Below are positions 53,225-64,000 of a stretch of 64,000 bases of DNA, piece by piece. The stretch's first letter is position 1. Each line of letters starts with the position of its first letter. Below the pieces are notes generated by a model that saw nothing but the letters and a program-made list of their open reading frames with translations, made no database searches and was not told the DNA's origin. The position numbers and the translations under genes were made by a program. Origin of the DNA: Prunus persica (lineage: Eukaryota > Streptophyta > Magnoliopsida > Rosales > Rosaceae); assembly GCF_000346465.2 (NCBI RefSeq), contig NC_034016.1, positions 10,058,027-10,122,026 of the forward strand, written 5' to 3'.

Positions 53225-56200
53225 TCAGGACCAAAACAAATGATTTTTTACAGAAATTCTGCCGTGTTTCTCCTTCAAGTTGTCTTCCTTATAATCCAGT
53301 GTCCATTTTTCAAATGTACAGTCAACAAAGTCATAATAACCACCATGCACAGAAAGAATACCATTCTTCACTTTCTCTTCTATCCACGGGTACGTGAGAA
53401 GGTTCAACAACGAACGGTTGATCGACTCCTGCAAACGGATACCATTCAATATGAGAAATATTTTATGAACCTGGTGCACCATTTTATTATATAAAACAGC
53501 CTCTATTAGTTGCAACCCAAATTTATGCCACAACAGGAGAACTTTATCGTGGACTTAGAAAGAATTGGGTTTAATTCCCAGATAGGTACGAGGTCAATGA
53601 TGACTAAAATAAATTACCTTTCAAAATGAATTCAATATCTGAAGGGATGTCATCAGATGCAATTCTGATTTGTTTTGTTTCAACCTTTAAAAACTAACCC
53701 CCCCAAACATAATTTTTCCAAACCGTCAATCAGGAGATTTACTATACAAATAAAACAGAATGCTGATATGAGTTTCAAAATATACGGACTCGAAGGATTC
53801 GTCACTTGAAGCAGTGTTGAACTTAGTAATAAGAGTAATTACTTTGAAGTTCATTTGGCTTATGCCAATGAAATGAAGAAAAATACAAATGGTGAACAAT
53901 TACGTTACGGCAAGCAATTCCAAACACAGAGTTTTTTACTTAAGTTAGAAGGACAAAAGAAATATTAAACAATTAGAAAAGATTAATGTTACCTTCTCAC
54001 AGTGTTTGCACTGCTGGTCAAAACTGAGCTTGGAGGCAGCAGCCTTTGTCCACAACCTTGCATCCCTCCCAACAACAACCCAATTTTGGATAAAGCTACT
54101 GCATAAAAGAGTTTTTAGCAAAGTGAGAAACCATTGCTTGACTGTTTCTTGGACAAAAAAATTTAAAGTCAAACATAGGCAATGACCGCATGCACTACTT
54201 GAAAAGTACAGAACAAGAAATTTACTCAACCTTTTCTCTACTTCATCATCCATACTCATAAGAGCACGAATGCCTCCACAGCAGCTGTGACCAACGACCA
54301 ATATGTTCTCAACCTACAAAATAATTATTGCTTAGAATAGATTTCCAACCGGCTTATCTTCTTCCCACTCTTCTATTAAGAAGCACACTAAACCTCAGAG
54401 ATTCAACTTTTCCTGATACAGCAAAGACTAGCCACCTTTTTATGCCCGAGGTTGATTGAAAATGAATGGCTATGTCATATGAAGATTTGTTAATGCTGTT
54501 CTTTTCCCACAACCCCATTCAGAATTTCATTTCTTACTCTTTAAGAACCTATACTAAAATACTTGGAAGACCCTTTCTTATCAGCAATGTGGGTCTCTAG
54601 TGCCTACACATTTCCTACCTCCCTATTGTCACTCAATAAGCAGGGATGTGTAACCAAAAATTTCAAGGGAGCTAGCAAGGAAATAATTGGCTATTTATTT
54701 TAAATTTTATTCACAGAATACTTACTTCCAGGGCATTCACAGAAAATTCTAATGCAGCATTTGTTTCTGAGGGTCCACTCTGCAAAAACGGAAAAAAATA
54801 AATTGAATAATATTACCTCATTTGATTGGCGAGTGTTCGCTTCTTGTGGCATTAATGTCTAGCCTTCCGTGAAGCAGAGATGAAGACAATAATTCAAATG
54901 TATTTATAATATACCTTGAAGGAGGGCACCAAATTCGCAATGTTGCGCACTATAAATGCTTCTCCCGGTTGGAATCCCAAAATGGTTGAAGGGCATACCC
55001 TAGAATCTGCACAAGAAATCACCATGAACTGTTCTAGAAACATCAGTACACATACATATTCTCCCTGACACTCAATACCAGATTGAGGCAAACATCAAAT
55101 GAATCTATCTAGATGTCCTAGATCGCTCAATACATATGGACATACACAGTTAATGACTAAATTTGGGAAGATGGGGCGAAGAAAGGAAAAGTACACATTT
55201 ATAATACAACCTTTGGTGCTTGACCCTCCGCAAGATTTTGATAATGTTCCAAGTTTTCCCTATTCAAAATGAAAGCCAAATTAGGGAACAGAAGTACTTT
55301 ACTTTAAGCTGAAGAACCTCAAGACCTGAGTCCTTGGACACTTACATATATTTATGCTTTTTGAAGCTTAGAAACCGACGTTTCATATCTTCAAATAAAC
55401 AGCTCCCATCATCAGTTTCTACTACGCTCTCTAGTTTGTTGTTTTTAAGTTCTTCAGTGAGCCCTAACGGCTTTCTTGAAGCCTTTGCAGTTAAATCTGA
55501 ACAATTGCTGCAAATATCAAAAGGAAAACATTTCAGCACCAACCAACTACCTATGAAATTTCGAGTTCTACAGGTTACTTAGCTGATGATTTAAACAAAA
55601 TTAGAGACATTCTTATCTCTTAGGACCAATCCGAAGGTTGCATGTAGTCGTAATCTTATATTGTAAACATCTCCTATATACAAACCATCAAACAAAGATA
55701 ATTAGAGTCTTTATGATGCCACACAACAGATCTAAGTAAACCCATCATATTGATCTCACCAATATAGGAGCAGCCTTGAATTTCAGCAAGGTGTGAAAAC
55801 CAAAACGAAAATCCCTCATTGTACCAGTTAATTTAGCCTTGATTCTGGATTTCTTTTTCTCACAGTAATTTCAAATTTCAAAATTCTCATGGGTAAACGA
55901 CAGAAATTTAACGTTGTTTGTGCCTTAACAGTACTATGATCACAAAAATAGAACATTCAAACTAAATCCTACTTCGTCTCACTAACATTTTCTTTCTCAA
56001 ATCAATCAAGATTAGTAAATTTGGAGCTCAAATGGCCACAATTGGAAAGAACATAAAAGGCAAGTCAGAAGATTGGAAATTACAAAGTAAATCAAGAAAC
56101 CTGAAACATATATATAGATATCAATGCAAATTAAGCGAACTTAACAATATGTTCAGCAGCATAGGTGAGAAATGCAGCAACTTACTTGGAAGCAGTCAAT

Positions 56201-56442
56201 AATCTCGACGGGGTCTGCTCAATCTTCCCTGATTTCATCTTAGAACCAAAGATCTGCAGCAAAAGATTCAAGAAATCAACAAAACCAACGAAATGAAATG
56301 CTTGAGAGAGAAAGAGGAAAACAAAAGAGAATTTACTCTTGGAGGGTTCAATGAGATTCTCTGGAGATCCGAGGAGGAGGAATTGGAGGAGGTGCGAAGG
56401 GACAAGGGGTCTTTTGAAACAGAGGTTGGCGCAAGAATAGCC

Positions 56443-56444
<2 letters not shown>
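53225..56444 (-). CDS. beta carbonic anhydrase, probably plastid-targeted
   Basis: Nine exons (minus): 56444-56337, 56253-56186, 55507-55346, 55259-55211, 55028-54915, 54779-54726, 54313-54231, 54098-53993, 53428-53225; all introns GT..AG and in phase; 315 residues. It catalyses CO2 to bicarbonate interconversion. Zinc ligands are visible: Cys135 in CADSRVCP, and His194 and Cys197 in GHSCCGG. The Asp137-Arg139 pair is present, with [18 protein letters not shown] and [12 protein letters not shown] as expected. Residues 1-70 are Ser-rich and basic, consistent with a chloroplast transit peptide. Exon layout and C-terminus ([11 protein letters not shown]) resemble Arabidopsis BCA5-type genes, an inference from memory. 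No break is visible. Confidence 0.9.

Positions 56445-56446
<2 letters not shown>

Positions 56447-56487
<41 letters not shown>
56447..56487. repeat. (GA)n tract in the carbonic anhydrase 5' leader
   Basis: A GA run (CT on the coding strand) starting three bases upstream of the ATG at 56444, so it is probably in the 5' UTR. It creates a spurious upstream Met with a Ser-Leu repeat. Confidence 0.85.
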
Positions 56488-56489
<2 letters not shown>

Positions 56490-57721
56490 CAAAAGGGAAA
56501 TGGGGTTTCAGCGACAAAGCATAGAGAGTGCAGAAGAAGAAGAAGGTGTTTAATAGACGTTGGGTTTGGTTGAGTTGGTTGGACAGATCAAGAAACATTT
56601 CAGTCTCCCAGAACGACGGAGAAAACGAAGATAAAATAGAAGACAATGCCAATGGACACCCACATCTATCTCTATGCAACAGTAGAAGCTGTTAAAGTTT
56701 GATGCTGAACTGTCTTTCGAAAATGTAATGGTGGAGGACAGAAAGACAGTTGGGAGTTAAACAAGACCACCATGTGCCACTTCACTGTATTTTGTTTTTG
56801 TTTTCTTTTTTAAATTCTCTAACCCTCTTTTTCCTAATTTGTTTATTTGGAAATAATTTAACAATACTACCTCAACTTTTACTCGAATTTAGGAAGGGAC
56901 TCGAATTTAGGAAGGGAGACGGGGTATTCTCACACAGACGGTGTCATAGAAGATTGAATCGCGGACCACTAGCATGTTGCATACCAACAACTCTACCACT
57001 TTCACCCAAATTTCACCGGCTCAACTTTTTTTGATGACCCGCACATGATTACTATTTTGTTTCCTTTTCTACTAAATTAGCCCCTTGACACATGCTCACG
57101 CATATGCCAATTGGTTTTCTTTTTCTTTTTTATTTTTATTTTTAGAATTAAGAAAAAATAACAGGGTAGTTATGTTCCATAAAAGTAGGACCTATTATCT
57201 TATTTTGTTTTTAATTTTAATTTTTTTAATATTAAAAAATATGAATTTACGATATTATCCTCATTTAATTAATAATTTCAATTCTTAATGTTTGAATTAA
57301 CAAAGGGCATTTTCTGGTATTTTGAATGTTTCATCATTCTCTGCCTTTTGCTTTATATATATAGATAAACTGTATTTGGGAAAATTAAATAAAAATTCCT
57401 TCTTTTAGTTTTTATCAAAATAATCTTGAAATTTTGAAAGAGCATCCTTCCAAGTTCCAAAAACTTATTTTAGTTTCAATTCTCAAGGTCATTTCATTTA
57501 ATCGAGTAATCAGGCATCAAATAATCAGGGCTTTGAATTTTGGGAACTTGAAGAAGTCTTGGACAATACTTGGACTTGATTTTCTGTCCTAGCCCAATTA
57601 GATCTATGTCTTTGTGGTTCAACTATATTAAATTGAATATAAATATGGAAAATCGATTAAATTTGATGAAGTTTTTGTTTGATTTGGAATTTGATGGATC
57701 ATGGCAAAGATTTTAAATAAA

Positions 57722-57900
57722 TTTTTTTTTTTTTTCTGTGAAAAGATACTTCATAAACAGCGAAAAGGCAAGGAAATAGGCAAAAAGCCAAAACAACAAA
57801 CACAGTCAGAAGGCACCAGCTACCCCTAAGACATAGAGGGCAGCCAAACAAACAAACAAAGATTAAAGATACAAGTTAAATGTTTGTTTTTACTTTTTGC
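57722..57900 (-). mobile_element. candidate LINE-like 3' end, minus strand
   Basis: A T-run at about 57722-57737 followed by CTGTGAAAAGATACTTCATAA. On the minus strand this reads as a TATGAAGTATCTTTTCACAG end plus poly-A, like plant non-LTR retroelements. The 5' extent is unknown. Confidence 0.4.
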
Positions 57901-58193
57901 TACACTTTTGAAGGCACTAGAGGCTATCAAAGGTCAAGAACGGTCTGCTTTGATTGCTGAGGCACTAGTGACTACGAATGGCTGTGTGGAAAACAGGGCA
58001 TGAACCTTATTTCTTCTGATCAATGAGATTAGAAGATTGGCGGCAGGTTTTCAGGAGTTGAGTGCTGCTGCCCATGAGGCGGCAAGGGCGGCAAGGATTG
58101 GGCTGAGAGCAGTGAACTGCAAAGTTACGCCGCCTCCGGTCTCTGGTTTGATTTTTGATTTCTGATTGCCTCCCTAACCCACCGGGGTAATTT

Positions 58194-58286
58194 GTTGTTA
58201 GAATGAGGAAGATCTTCTTTGCTAGGCTTTGGTTGTAGATTTGTTGTTAGATTGCGGAAGATCTTCTTTGCTAGGCTTTGGTGGTA
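58194..58286. repeat. 48-bp tandem duplication
   Basis: Two copies of a unit with TTGTTGTTAGA and GGAAGATCTTCTTTGCTAGG. Confidence 0.85.
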
Positions 58287-61200
58287 GTTCAGCTAGATCT
58301 TTCTCTCGTTTTGTCTTTGTGCCCTTTTGGGTTTGCCCGTGTTGTTTCTTTGTTCCCACAAGTTACGAAGGTTTCAAGGAAAATTTGATTCCGACCAAAA
58401 GAGTGACTATGATAAGGCAAAGAGCCGGAGACATAATCAACATCACTCAAACTTAACGGAAACTCATTTTTCAAATCAATACAAGTTCCCACTTTCCCTT
58501 TATTTCATCTTATGATCGTCATTCTCATTTTGGTTAACAAGAACGACAGAATGCCTATTCGCTACTTCATGAGCTTCACAAGACGAGTTTTTGCTCTAAA
58601 GAGTACATCTCCTCCACAAATCCACCGGCCTTGTAGTATCTAAGAACATGAAGAATTGCATTCATAGAAAAATATTACACCAAATCCAACACCCTACAAG
58701 GCTACAAATCAAATCGAAATCATGCTCCCCGACTAAGAGAACAACTCGTTTTCTTTTCAAAACAATTCAGTTCAAACTTTTCCTCCATGAGTCTTGTTGG
58801 GACCTTTCTTTCAGTCAATAACTTCACAACTTACAATTAACTACTTAACCCAACTGAATCATTGCATGTCACCCCCATCTGAATGACAGGCAATGATACC
58901 GTAGTTAGGTCTAAGGGAAATGCAACTACTACAAACATCGATAATGCCGCTGCCATAACCATCCCCACAGCAAGTCAACAATATGAGGAACAATTTCACC
59001 GAAATCAATACGCATTTACCTATTTTTCTGCATAACATTGTACCACTAGGTGCTTTGTATCTCTGAATATTGCCACCAAAAATCTGTCTCCAGTTCTAAT
59101 TTTACCACTGTGCATCCATTATGAAAAGACAAAATGACAAGGATGAACATATCACACACAAGATAACAGAAATATGCTAGCACTACGACTCAGTTCATAA
59201 AATCAACACTGCTTTTTTTATTTGGCAAGGAAATCTTACCAAAATAAATAAATAAAACAAGAAAACAAACTAACAACCAACCAACTTATTAAAGTACAAA
59301 GTCTACAATATGCACCAAATCAAGCTGGAAATTTAATGACAAATTCTAATAAAAGTTTAATTGCTGCTGAAGTACAGATTAATGGAAATTTCTAAACACT
59401 AAGATCTAGAAAACTTTATACCCTCATTGTTAACACCAAAATTCAATTTGAATCCTCAATCTGGTATCAACAATTTGACTATTATGTCGACTTCCATTAA
59501 CTGACACCAGTGATCATGAAGACAATGAAAATGATGAAATGCTCACAAGAACATCATTTAATTTTTTGTTCGTTTAATAAAACGTTCAGATGCCCTTCAA
59601 CTATCTAGACATGAAAAAGGCTGCTCAAAGGCATAAAGCCATTTCCAAATAAGCTAAATGTTGCCAGAGATCATTCCTCGCTTGCTATGTATTATACACC
59701 TATTGTACATAACAACTGGAGAGGAAAGTGGAAAAAAAATTAAAACTCAACTTCAAATGTCACAATGATGAAAAAAGAAGAAACAATAGTGAAGACAACA
59801 TTATATATAAGACAAAAGGTACAACAGTAGCCATCAAACTCACAATAATAGGCTCAAGCAAGGAGAAGACCATGCTGCAAGTGCAACACAGTAAATAAGT
59901 TTTCCATGTTTCCTAGAACAACAGACACAAATTCAGAATCAAATTGCTGCTAAGCATCCAAGATTATCCTTGTAGAAATAAGATAAAAAGTAGCCAGTAT
60001 TTTGTTTTAGCAAAGATAGTTACATATCTTTCCACAGAGGAGCACTAAACACAATTGAATGGTTAATCAATTATAGGTGAAAATTCAGAATAACGTAAAA
60101 GGGAGATCATGTTTTTTCCACATTCAAATTAGGGCTTGGGAAACTACAGTTAATCCTACTCACTCTTTGACGACTAAGGGAGGGTGTATAATTAGAAACT
60201 ATAATAAATAATGATTTAAAAATAAAACATAAAATAAATATTAAAAAGAGGGCAGCGAAGCAAATTCTCTCTTTCCATGTGAAACCCCCATCCACAACAA
60301 ACAAAAAATAACAAAGAAACTGTAGCAGGAAGAGAGTACATCAAATTCAGCCCTCTGCCACACATTAGCAAATAAGGAATGTATATGTATAATGTACGTA
60401 GAAGAAACGTATTTTATTAAAAAAAGCTTCCTAAAAGTATATATATAAACCTATCCACAAGATAAAAGCAAAAACAAAAACTTCAGCAAACAAATTAAGA
60501 AATTAAACTGCAGCTGTTTTCCAAACTAGGATAATAGTGGAAAGACAAAGACCCCTAAATAGAAAGCCATGGGAATCTCATCGTCTCTCAAAGCTTCTCC
60601 ACCCCCCAACCTCTCCTCTTTATAATTGTGAAAATTCCTCTAATTCATATCCATCTGAATCACCAGTTTATTGCCGAACTCAAGAGCAGCGTCACCGAAG
60701 ACTTTTCTGTGTCCTAAGTTGCTTTCCCAATACACACAGATTCTCTTGAGCTTGCTCCTTGTGTTGCTTTCTTCCATTAGCGATTGCTACCTTTTATGCT
60801 ATAATATTATAGTTGATCCTGAACAATTTGTGGAATATAGGATATGGGTTTTTAAAATACAACTGGGTTGAGCCTAAATTGGTATATAAAGCAATCCAAA
60901 TCGAGAACTTGATGGATTTCATCCATCAAGTGAGTGAAACAATCGAAGCCCACATGTTACATTCCCATTCTAATTCCAAAGAATATAAAATACTTATAAC
61001 ATATTAACATCAAGAAATGTAATGGTCTCCAAACAAACCCTAAAACCAAGCTTCAACCATGATTCACGAAGAAACCTCTACATTATAGTATACCAAAATT
61101 TCTTAACTTCAACACAGGGGAAAAATGAGATTATCACCAGAACTGATTCCCCATGTTAGTCCAAATTTTAGCCATCAATGCTAGCACCGAAAGATAATCT

Positions 61201-61403
61201 ACAGAAATCAGACTAACATTTTTAAAAGCTACAAGCTGAATTAAGTTTACATTGCTGCAGATTATGTAACAGATCCAAAGAGTGAGAGCCATGAAACAAA
61301 ATGCCTAGAAGCTCTACATCATTCAATACAACATGCATCCATAGAGCAAGTACAACAGCTGAAGCAGCAAAAACCAAAAGGAAAGAGTCTTACCCTTACT
61401 TCA

Positions 61404-63140
61404 CTAATTAGCCTTAACCTTGTCATCACCCACAACATTGAGAATGGGCAGACTACTCAAAAACTCATCAAGACCCTCAAAAAACCCAATCCCTTCAATG
61501 TTATCCTCCTCCCCGTTTGCAGTCCCATTCCCTTCACTCATTGTCTGAGCTGCAGGCTCTTCCACTTCATTATTACTGAACTCCACATTCAAATCCAACT
61601 TCCCCAAAGCAGCTGCACCTCTCTTTCTTGCACTAGAACTTGACTTCTTACTCGACTCCGGCTTCGACAGAGACCCACCACCCAAACTCCCACCATTTCC
61701 TACCTTCCCCTGCCCACCCACATTTTGATTACCCTTCCTTATTCTATCCGAAGCCCTCACTGGAGTTTTAGCCACTGAAGCTTTACCTTTTGCTTTCACT
61801 GCCCTCCTCTTCCTCCTTTCCGTCTGCCACTCATCGTCAGATTCCTCACTAGAATCCGAAATATCAAGCAACGCCTCATCATCGTCAATATAGACCCTCG
61901 GTCCTGAATTAGCGTTCTTAGTTCGTCCAGCAATCTTCTTCTTCCCTTGTATTGGGCAAGCAAACATGGTCGAAAACGGCGTCCACTCAGCTGACCCGCC
62001 TGTATCTTTACCATTATCGGCAAACCCCAACGGGAAATACCCCCAGCAGCAGAAGTTGACCTCACCGTCACTCCCCGTCACAGGCGGTGCCTCTATCACC
62101 ACCGCATTGAACGCCCTCTTGCAATTTTGACACCGAAGCATGCAATCCTCGTAAACGCTCGGATACTCAAAGAGATTATAACAGTAGGGACATGCAGTCC
62201 AGAAACTCTCCGTTCGGGGCTCCGATTCCGGTCGAGTCGACTCAGAAGGGGGAGATGCCTCAACGGGCCGAGTTGACTCGGAGGGAGGAGCAGTCGACTC
62301 GGTCACATTGTTAAGACTCGGCCTTTCCTCCTCCATCGCCACTCTTCCATCCTTACTCCTAGGGCTTTTCCTCACCGGTTGCTGCTGCTGCGGCTCCGGC
62401 TCCTGTGGTGGCTGTTGATGCTGCTGCTGCTGCTGCTGCTGTGGTGGTTGTTGAAGCTGTTGCTGCTGTTGTTGCTGTTGTTGTTGTTGCTGCTGCTGCT
62501 GCTCTTGTCTTAATTGATGTAGATGAAATTGATGTTGTGCTCTCTGTACTTCTTGTGATGGTGGTGGTGGAGGCTGGAAATGTAGTGTTTGTGGTTGCGG
62601 TGGTGGCGGTGGTGGCGGTTGCGGCGGCTGCGGTGGCTGCTGTTGCACATTATGCATTTGCAAGAATTGCCTCTCGAACAACTGAGTCGACCCGGAGGGG
62701 GCCGAGTCGAACCGGTTGAACATGCTCAACTCGTGGTCATAGAGGGCCTTCTTGGAAGGGTTAGAGAGGACGTTCCAGGCCTCGGAGACGAGCCGGAAGG
62801 CGTGATCGGCGTAGGGGAAGCGGTTCCGGTGCGGGTTGAGCAGGAGAGCGAGTCGGCGGTACTGAGTCGCAACGAGTTCGAGGTTCTGAGTGTAGTGGGC
62901 GAGTTGAAGGATCGCGTACCAGTCGGGCTGCTGGCTGTGGCCGCTGATCCGGGAGTCGCCGGCGAGAAGCGTGTCGGCAACGGCGATTATTTGCTCGGTG
63001 GCCTCCAATCTCGGGTCGGACTCTCGGGCTCGGATCGCGAAGCTCTTGGTCCCGTGCAGGTCACGTGTCGTCAGTAGCTTGACTGCCGTGCTCAGCCACC
63101 GCTCCGCTTCCGCTCTGCTTGTGTTGAAATGGAACTCCAT
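61404..63140 (-). CDS. J-domain-like nuclear protein with polyglutamine and zinc-ribbon-like region
   Basis: 578 residues from the ATG at 63140 (MEFHFNTSRAEAERWLS); an earlier in-frame Met at 63176 lies in the CT-rich leader and is less likely. Single exon. Residues 72-138 have the J-domain fold pattern (DWYAILQL, YRRLALLLNP, AFRLVSEAWNVLS, KKALYDHEL), but the HPD triad that activates Hsp70 is replaced by Asn-Pro-His at 102-104. Then come Pro- and Gln-rich stretches (polyQ at about 214-228), a possible zinc ribbon (CPYC 317-320, CQNC 337-340), an acidic patch, basic nuclear-type signals (ERRKRRAVKAKGK), and KLDLNVEF (514-521), which resembles an EAR repression motif. Plant proteins with this J plus CxxC layout are known but poorly characterised. 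A nuclear, possibly regulatory role is inferred. Confidence 0.85.
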   Translation of the reverse strand: MEFHFNTSRAEAERWLSTAVKLLTTRDLHGTKSFAIRARESDPRLEATEQIIAVADTLLAGDSRISGHSQQPDWYAILQLAHYTQNLELVATQYRRLALLLNPHRNRFPYADHAFRLVSEAWNVLSNPSKKALYDHELSMFNRFDSAPSGSTQLFERQFLQMHNVQQQPPQPPQPPPPPPPQPQTLHFQPPPPPSQEVQRAQHQFHLHQLRQEQQQQQQQQQQQQQQQLQQPPQQQQQQQHQQPPQEPEPQQQQPVRKSPRSKDGRVAMEEERPSLNNVTESTAPPSESTRPVEASPPSESTRPESEPRTESFWTACPYCYNLFEYPSVYEDCMLRCQNCKRAFNAVVIEAPPVTGSDGEVNFCCWGYFPLGFADNGKDTGGSAEWTPFSTMFACPIQGKKKIAGRTKNANSGPRVYIDDDEALLDISDSSEESDDEWQTERRKRRAVKAKGKASVAKTPVRASDRIRKGNQNVGGQGKVGNGGSLGGGSLSKPESSKKSSSSARKRGAAALGKLDLNVEFSNNEVEEPAAQTMSEGNGTANGEEDNIEGIGFFEGLDEFLSSLPILNVVGDDKVKAN

Positions 63141-64000
63141 TTCACTCTCTCTCTGTCTCTCTCTCTCTCTCTTCACTCTATCTCTCTCTCTCTCTCTTCT
63201 CTTTCCTTTTCAGCTCTCTTTGGTTTGGGTGGAGTTAGGACAGAGTTGAAGGGTGGGTTTTTTTGTGGTTGACGAAATAGGACCTGGGGTTTGACTGAAA
63301 TGACGGGGACTGTTCGGTGGATAGGGTGGGAGTATGGGAACTGCAGTGTGGGTATTTTGGAGAGTTTGGAAAACTCTGATCTGATAAATCTGCGATGGAC
63401 TTTATCTGATTGGGTTTTTTGTGCAGTGAGAGTGACACGTTGTTAATGGCTTCGGGCACTCGTAAAAAGGAAATTTACTATCCAACTGCTACGGTCTTGA
63501 CTTTCATAAATGTGAAATGGGTCGGGTCATTCACCGCCAGCAGGACCCGTTTCGCAGCTTTAAGGACAAAATATTCACTGTTCATAAAACAGGCTGACAT
63601 CTCTTATTTATGGATATTGAAATTATTTCAATTCATAGTTTTACTATGCTTACAAACACATAGGTATTGAAAATATTTCAATTCCTAAGTATTTTTGTGT
63701 ATACTAACATATAAGAAATTTAAAAAAATTATGGATTTTACGTTAAAATCTGTAATTAAATACTCTCAAAATCAGGAATGTGATCAATAATTCTAATTCA
63801 TTCATTCCCTTATTATTAAGTTTTTTGATTCATGGTTTCTTTTTTCTTTTTTTGTCAACCATGATTTCTCTTATTCCTCGTAAGTAAGTAAACATGCTTT
63901 GGAATGAGAAAAATATCAATTGGGATGTTTGGGATATTGGAAAAAATGAATTAGAATTGGATTAACTACTCCCCATAATCAATTTAATTCCTCTTTGTTT
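63141..64000. promoter_or_regulatory. 5' leader and upstream region of the J-like gene
   Basis: 63145-63205 is CT-rich on the plus strand (GA on the coding strand), likely 5' UTR. Beyond about 63450 the sequence is AT-rich with no recognised gene up to the window end. No TATA box stands out. Confidence 0.45.

Larger units (their letters stand above)
56700..61403. other. 4.7-kb intergenic region, no gene recognised
   Basis: Between the carbonic anhydrase 5' end and the J-like gene 3' end. Frames here (for example 60537-60749) are short and lack domains. It contains a LINE-like 3' end (57722-57900) and a 48-bp tandem duplication (58194-58286). The part near 61000-61400 should hold the J-like gene's 3' UTR. 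Confidence 0.5.

Noticed and set aside
56268..56492. Upstream Met with Ser-Leu repeats as the carbonic anhydrase start
   Set aside because: It translates the CT dinucleotide tract; the Met at 56444 opens a plausible transit peptide.
62405..63077. Ala/Val-rich and Trp-rich frames opposite the J-like gene
   Set aside because: They are antisense readings of the polyQ and Pro-rich region; no start context or domain.
1..64000. CRISPR array, bacterial operon or phage-like system
   Set aside because: All direct repeats found are minisatellites, LTRs or coding repeats with no spacer structure, and the genes are plant-type with introns.

Overview
This window looks like nuclear DNA of a dicot, most likely a Rosaceae species and probably Prunus. 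The case rests on multi-exon genes with GT..AG introns, AT-rich intergenic DNA, plant-only families (SABATH methyltransferase, PELPK-type cell-wall proteins, plastid beta carbonic anhydrase) and dense plant transposons. The genus is an inference. There is no bacterial-type operon, CRISPR array or tRNA/rRNA gene that I can see.

Host genes. Five intact-looking genes lie in the right third or at the left: two head-to-head PELPK-repeat cell-wall protein genes (49646-50212 minus, 51259-51954 plus), a three-exon SABATH carboxyl methyltransferase (46635-48027 plus, second intron GC-AG), a nine-exon beta carbonic anhydrase (53225-56444 minus) and a J-domain-like nuclear protein (61404-63140 minus) whose HPD triad is lost. 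The left end holds three small secreted proline-rich protein genes on the minus strand (1503-1778; 2426-2748, frameshifted; 8643-9008). Two decayed members of a similar proline-rich family sit at about 32545-35330 and 42640-44060, in an old duplicated segment.

Transposon landscape. From about 3.2 to 44 kb the window is mostly nested mobile elements, many with exact target-site duplications (TSDs). They are: a PIF/Harbinger-type MITE (3277-4042) that splits a minisatellite; a copia-like LTR element with LTRs that look identical but a decayed interior (4977-8256); two related long solo LTRs (10117-13076 and 32900-35290); a three-level nest made of an outer MULE (15593-31646, TSD TACTTTTAT), an inner autonomous-type MULE (15796-30440, candidate TSD TAAATATT) and an Athila-like Ty3/gypsy element (17225-27958, TSD CAGAT) sitting in the transposase gene; three fold-back MULE-type MITEs (31960-32527, 35370-35876, 35889-36394); a reverse-oriented copia relic (about 38330-41870) whose integrase is cut by a Harbinger-like element (38978-40314); and a small hAT element (42922-43888). 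The Harbinger-like element carries an unrecognised two-exon gene that is open only after splicing.

How it fits together. The proline-rich and PELPK genes are a repeatedly duplicated cell-wall protein family; duplicates carry their TATA-proximal promoters with them. The duplicated 32/42 kb segments act as empty-site controls for each other's transposon insertions, so the order of events can be read directly from the sequence. The carbonic anhydrase, methyltransferase and J-like genes appear to be unrelated single-copy neighbours.
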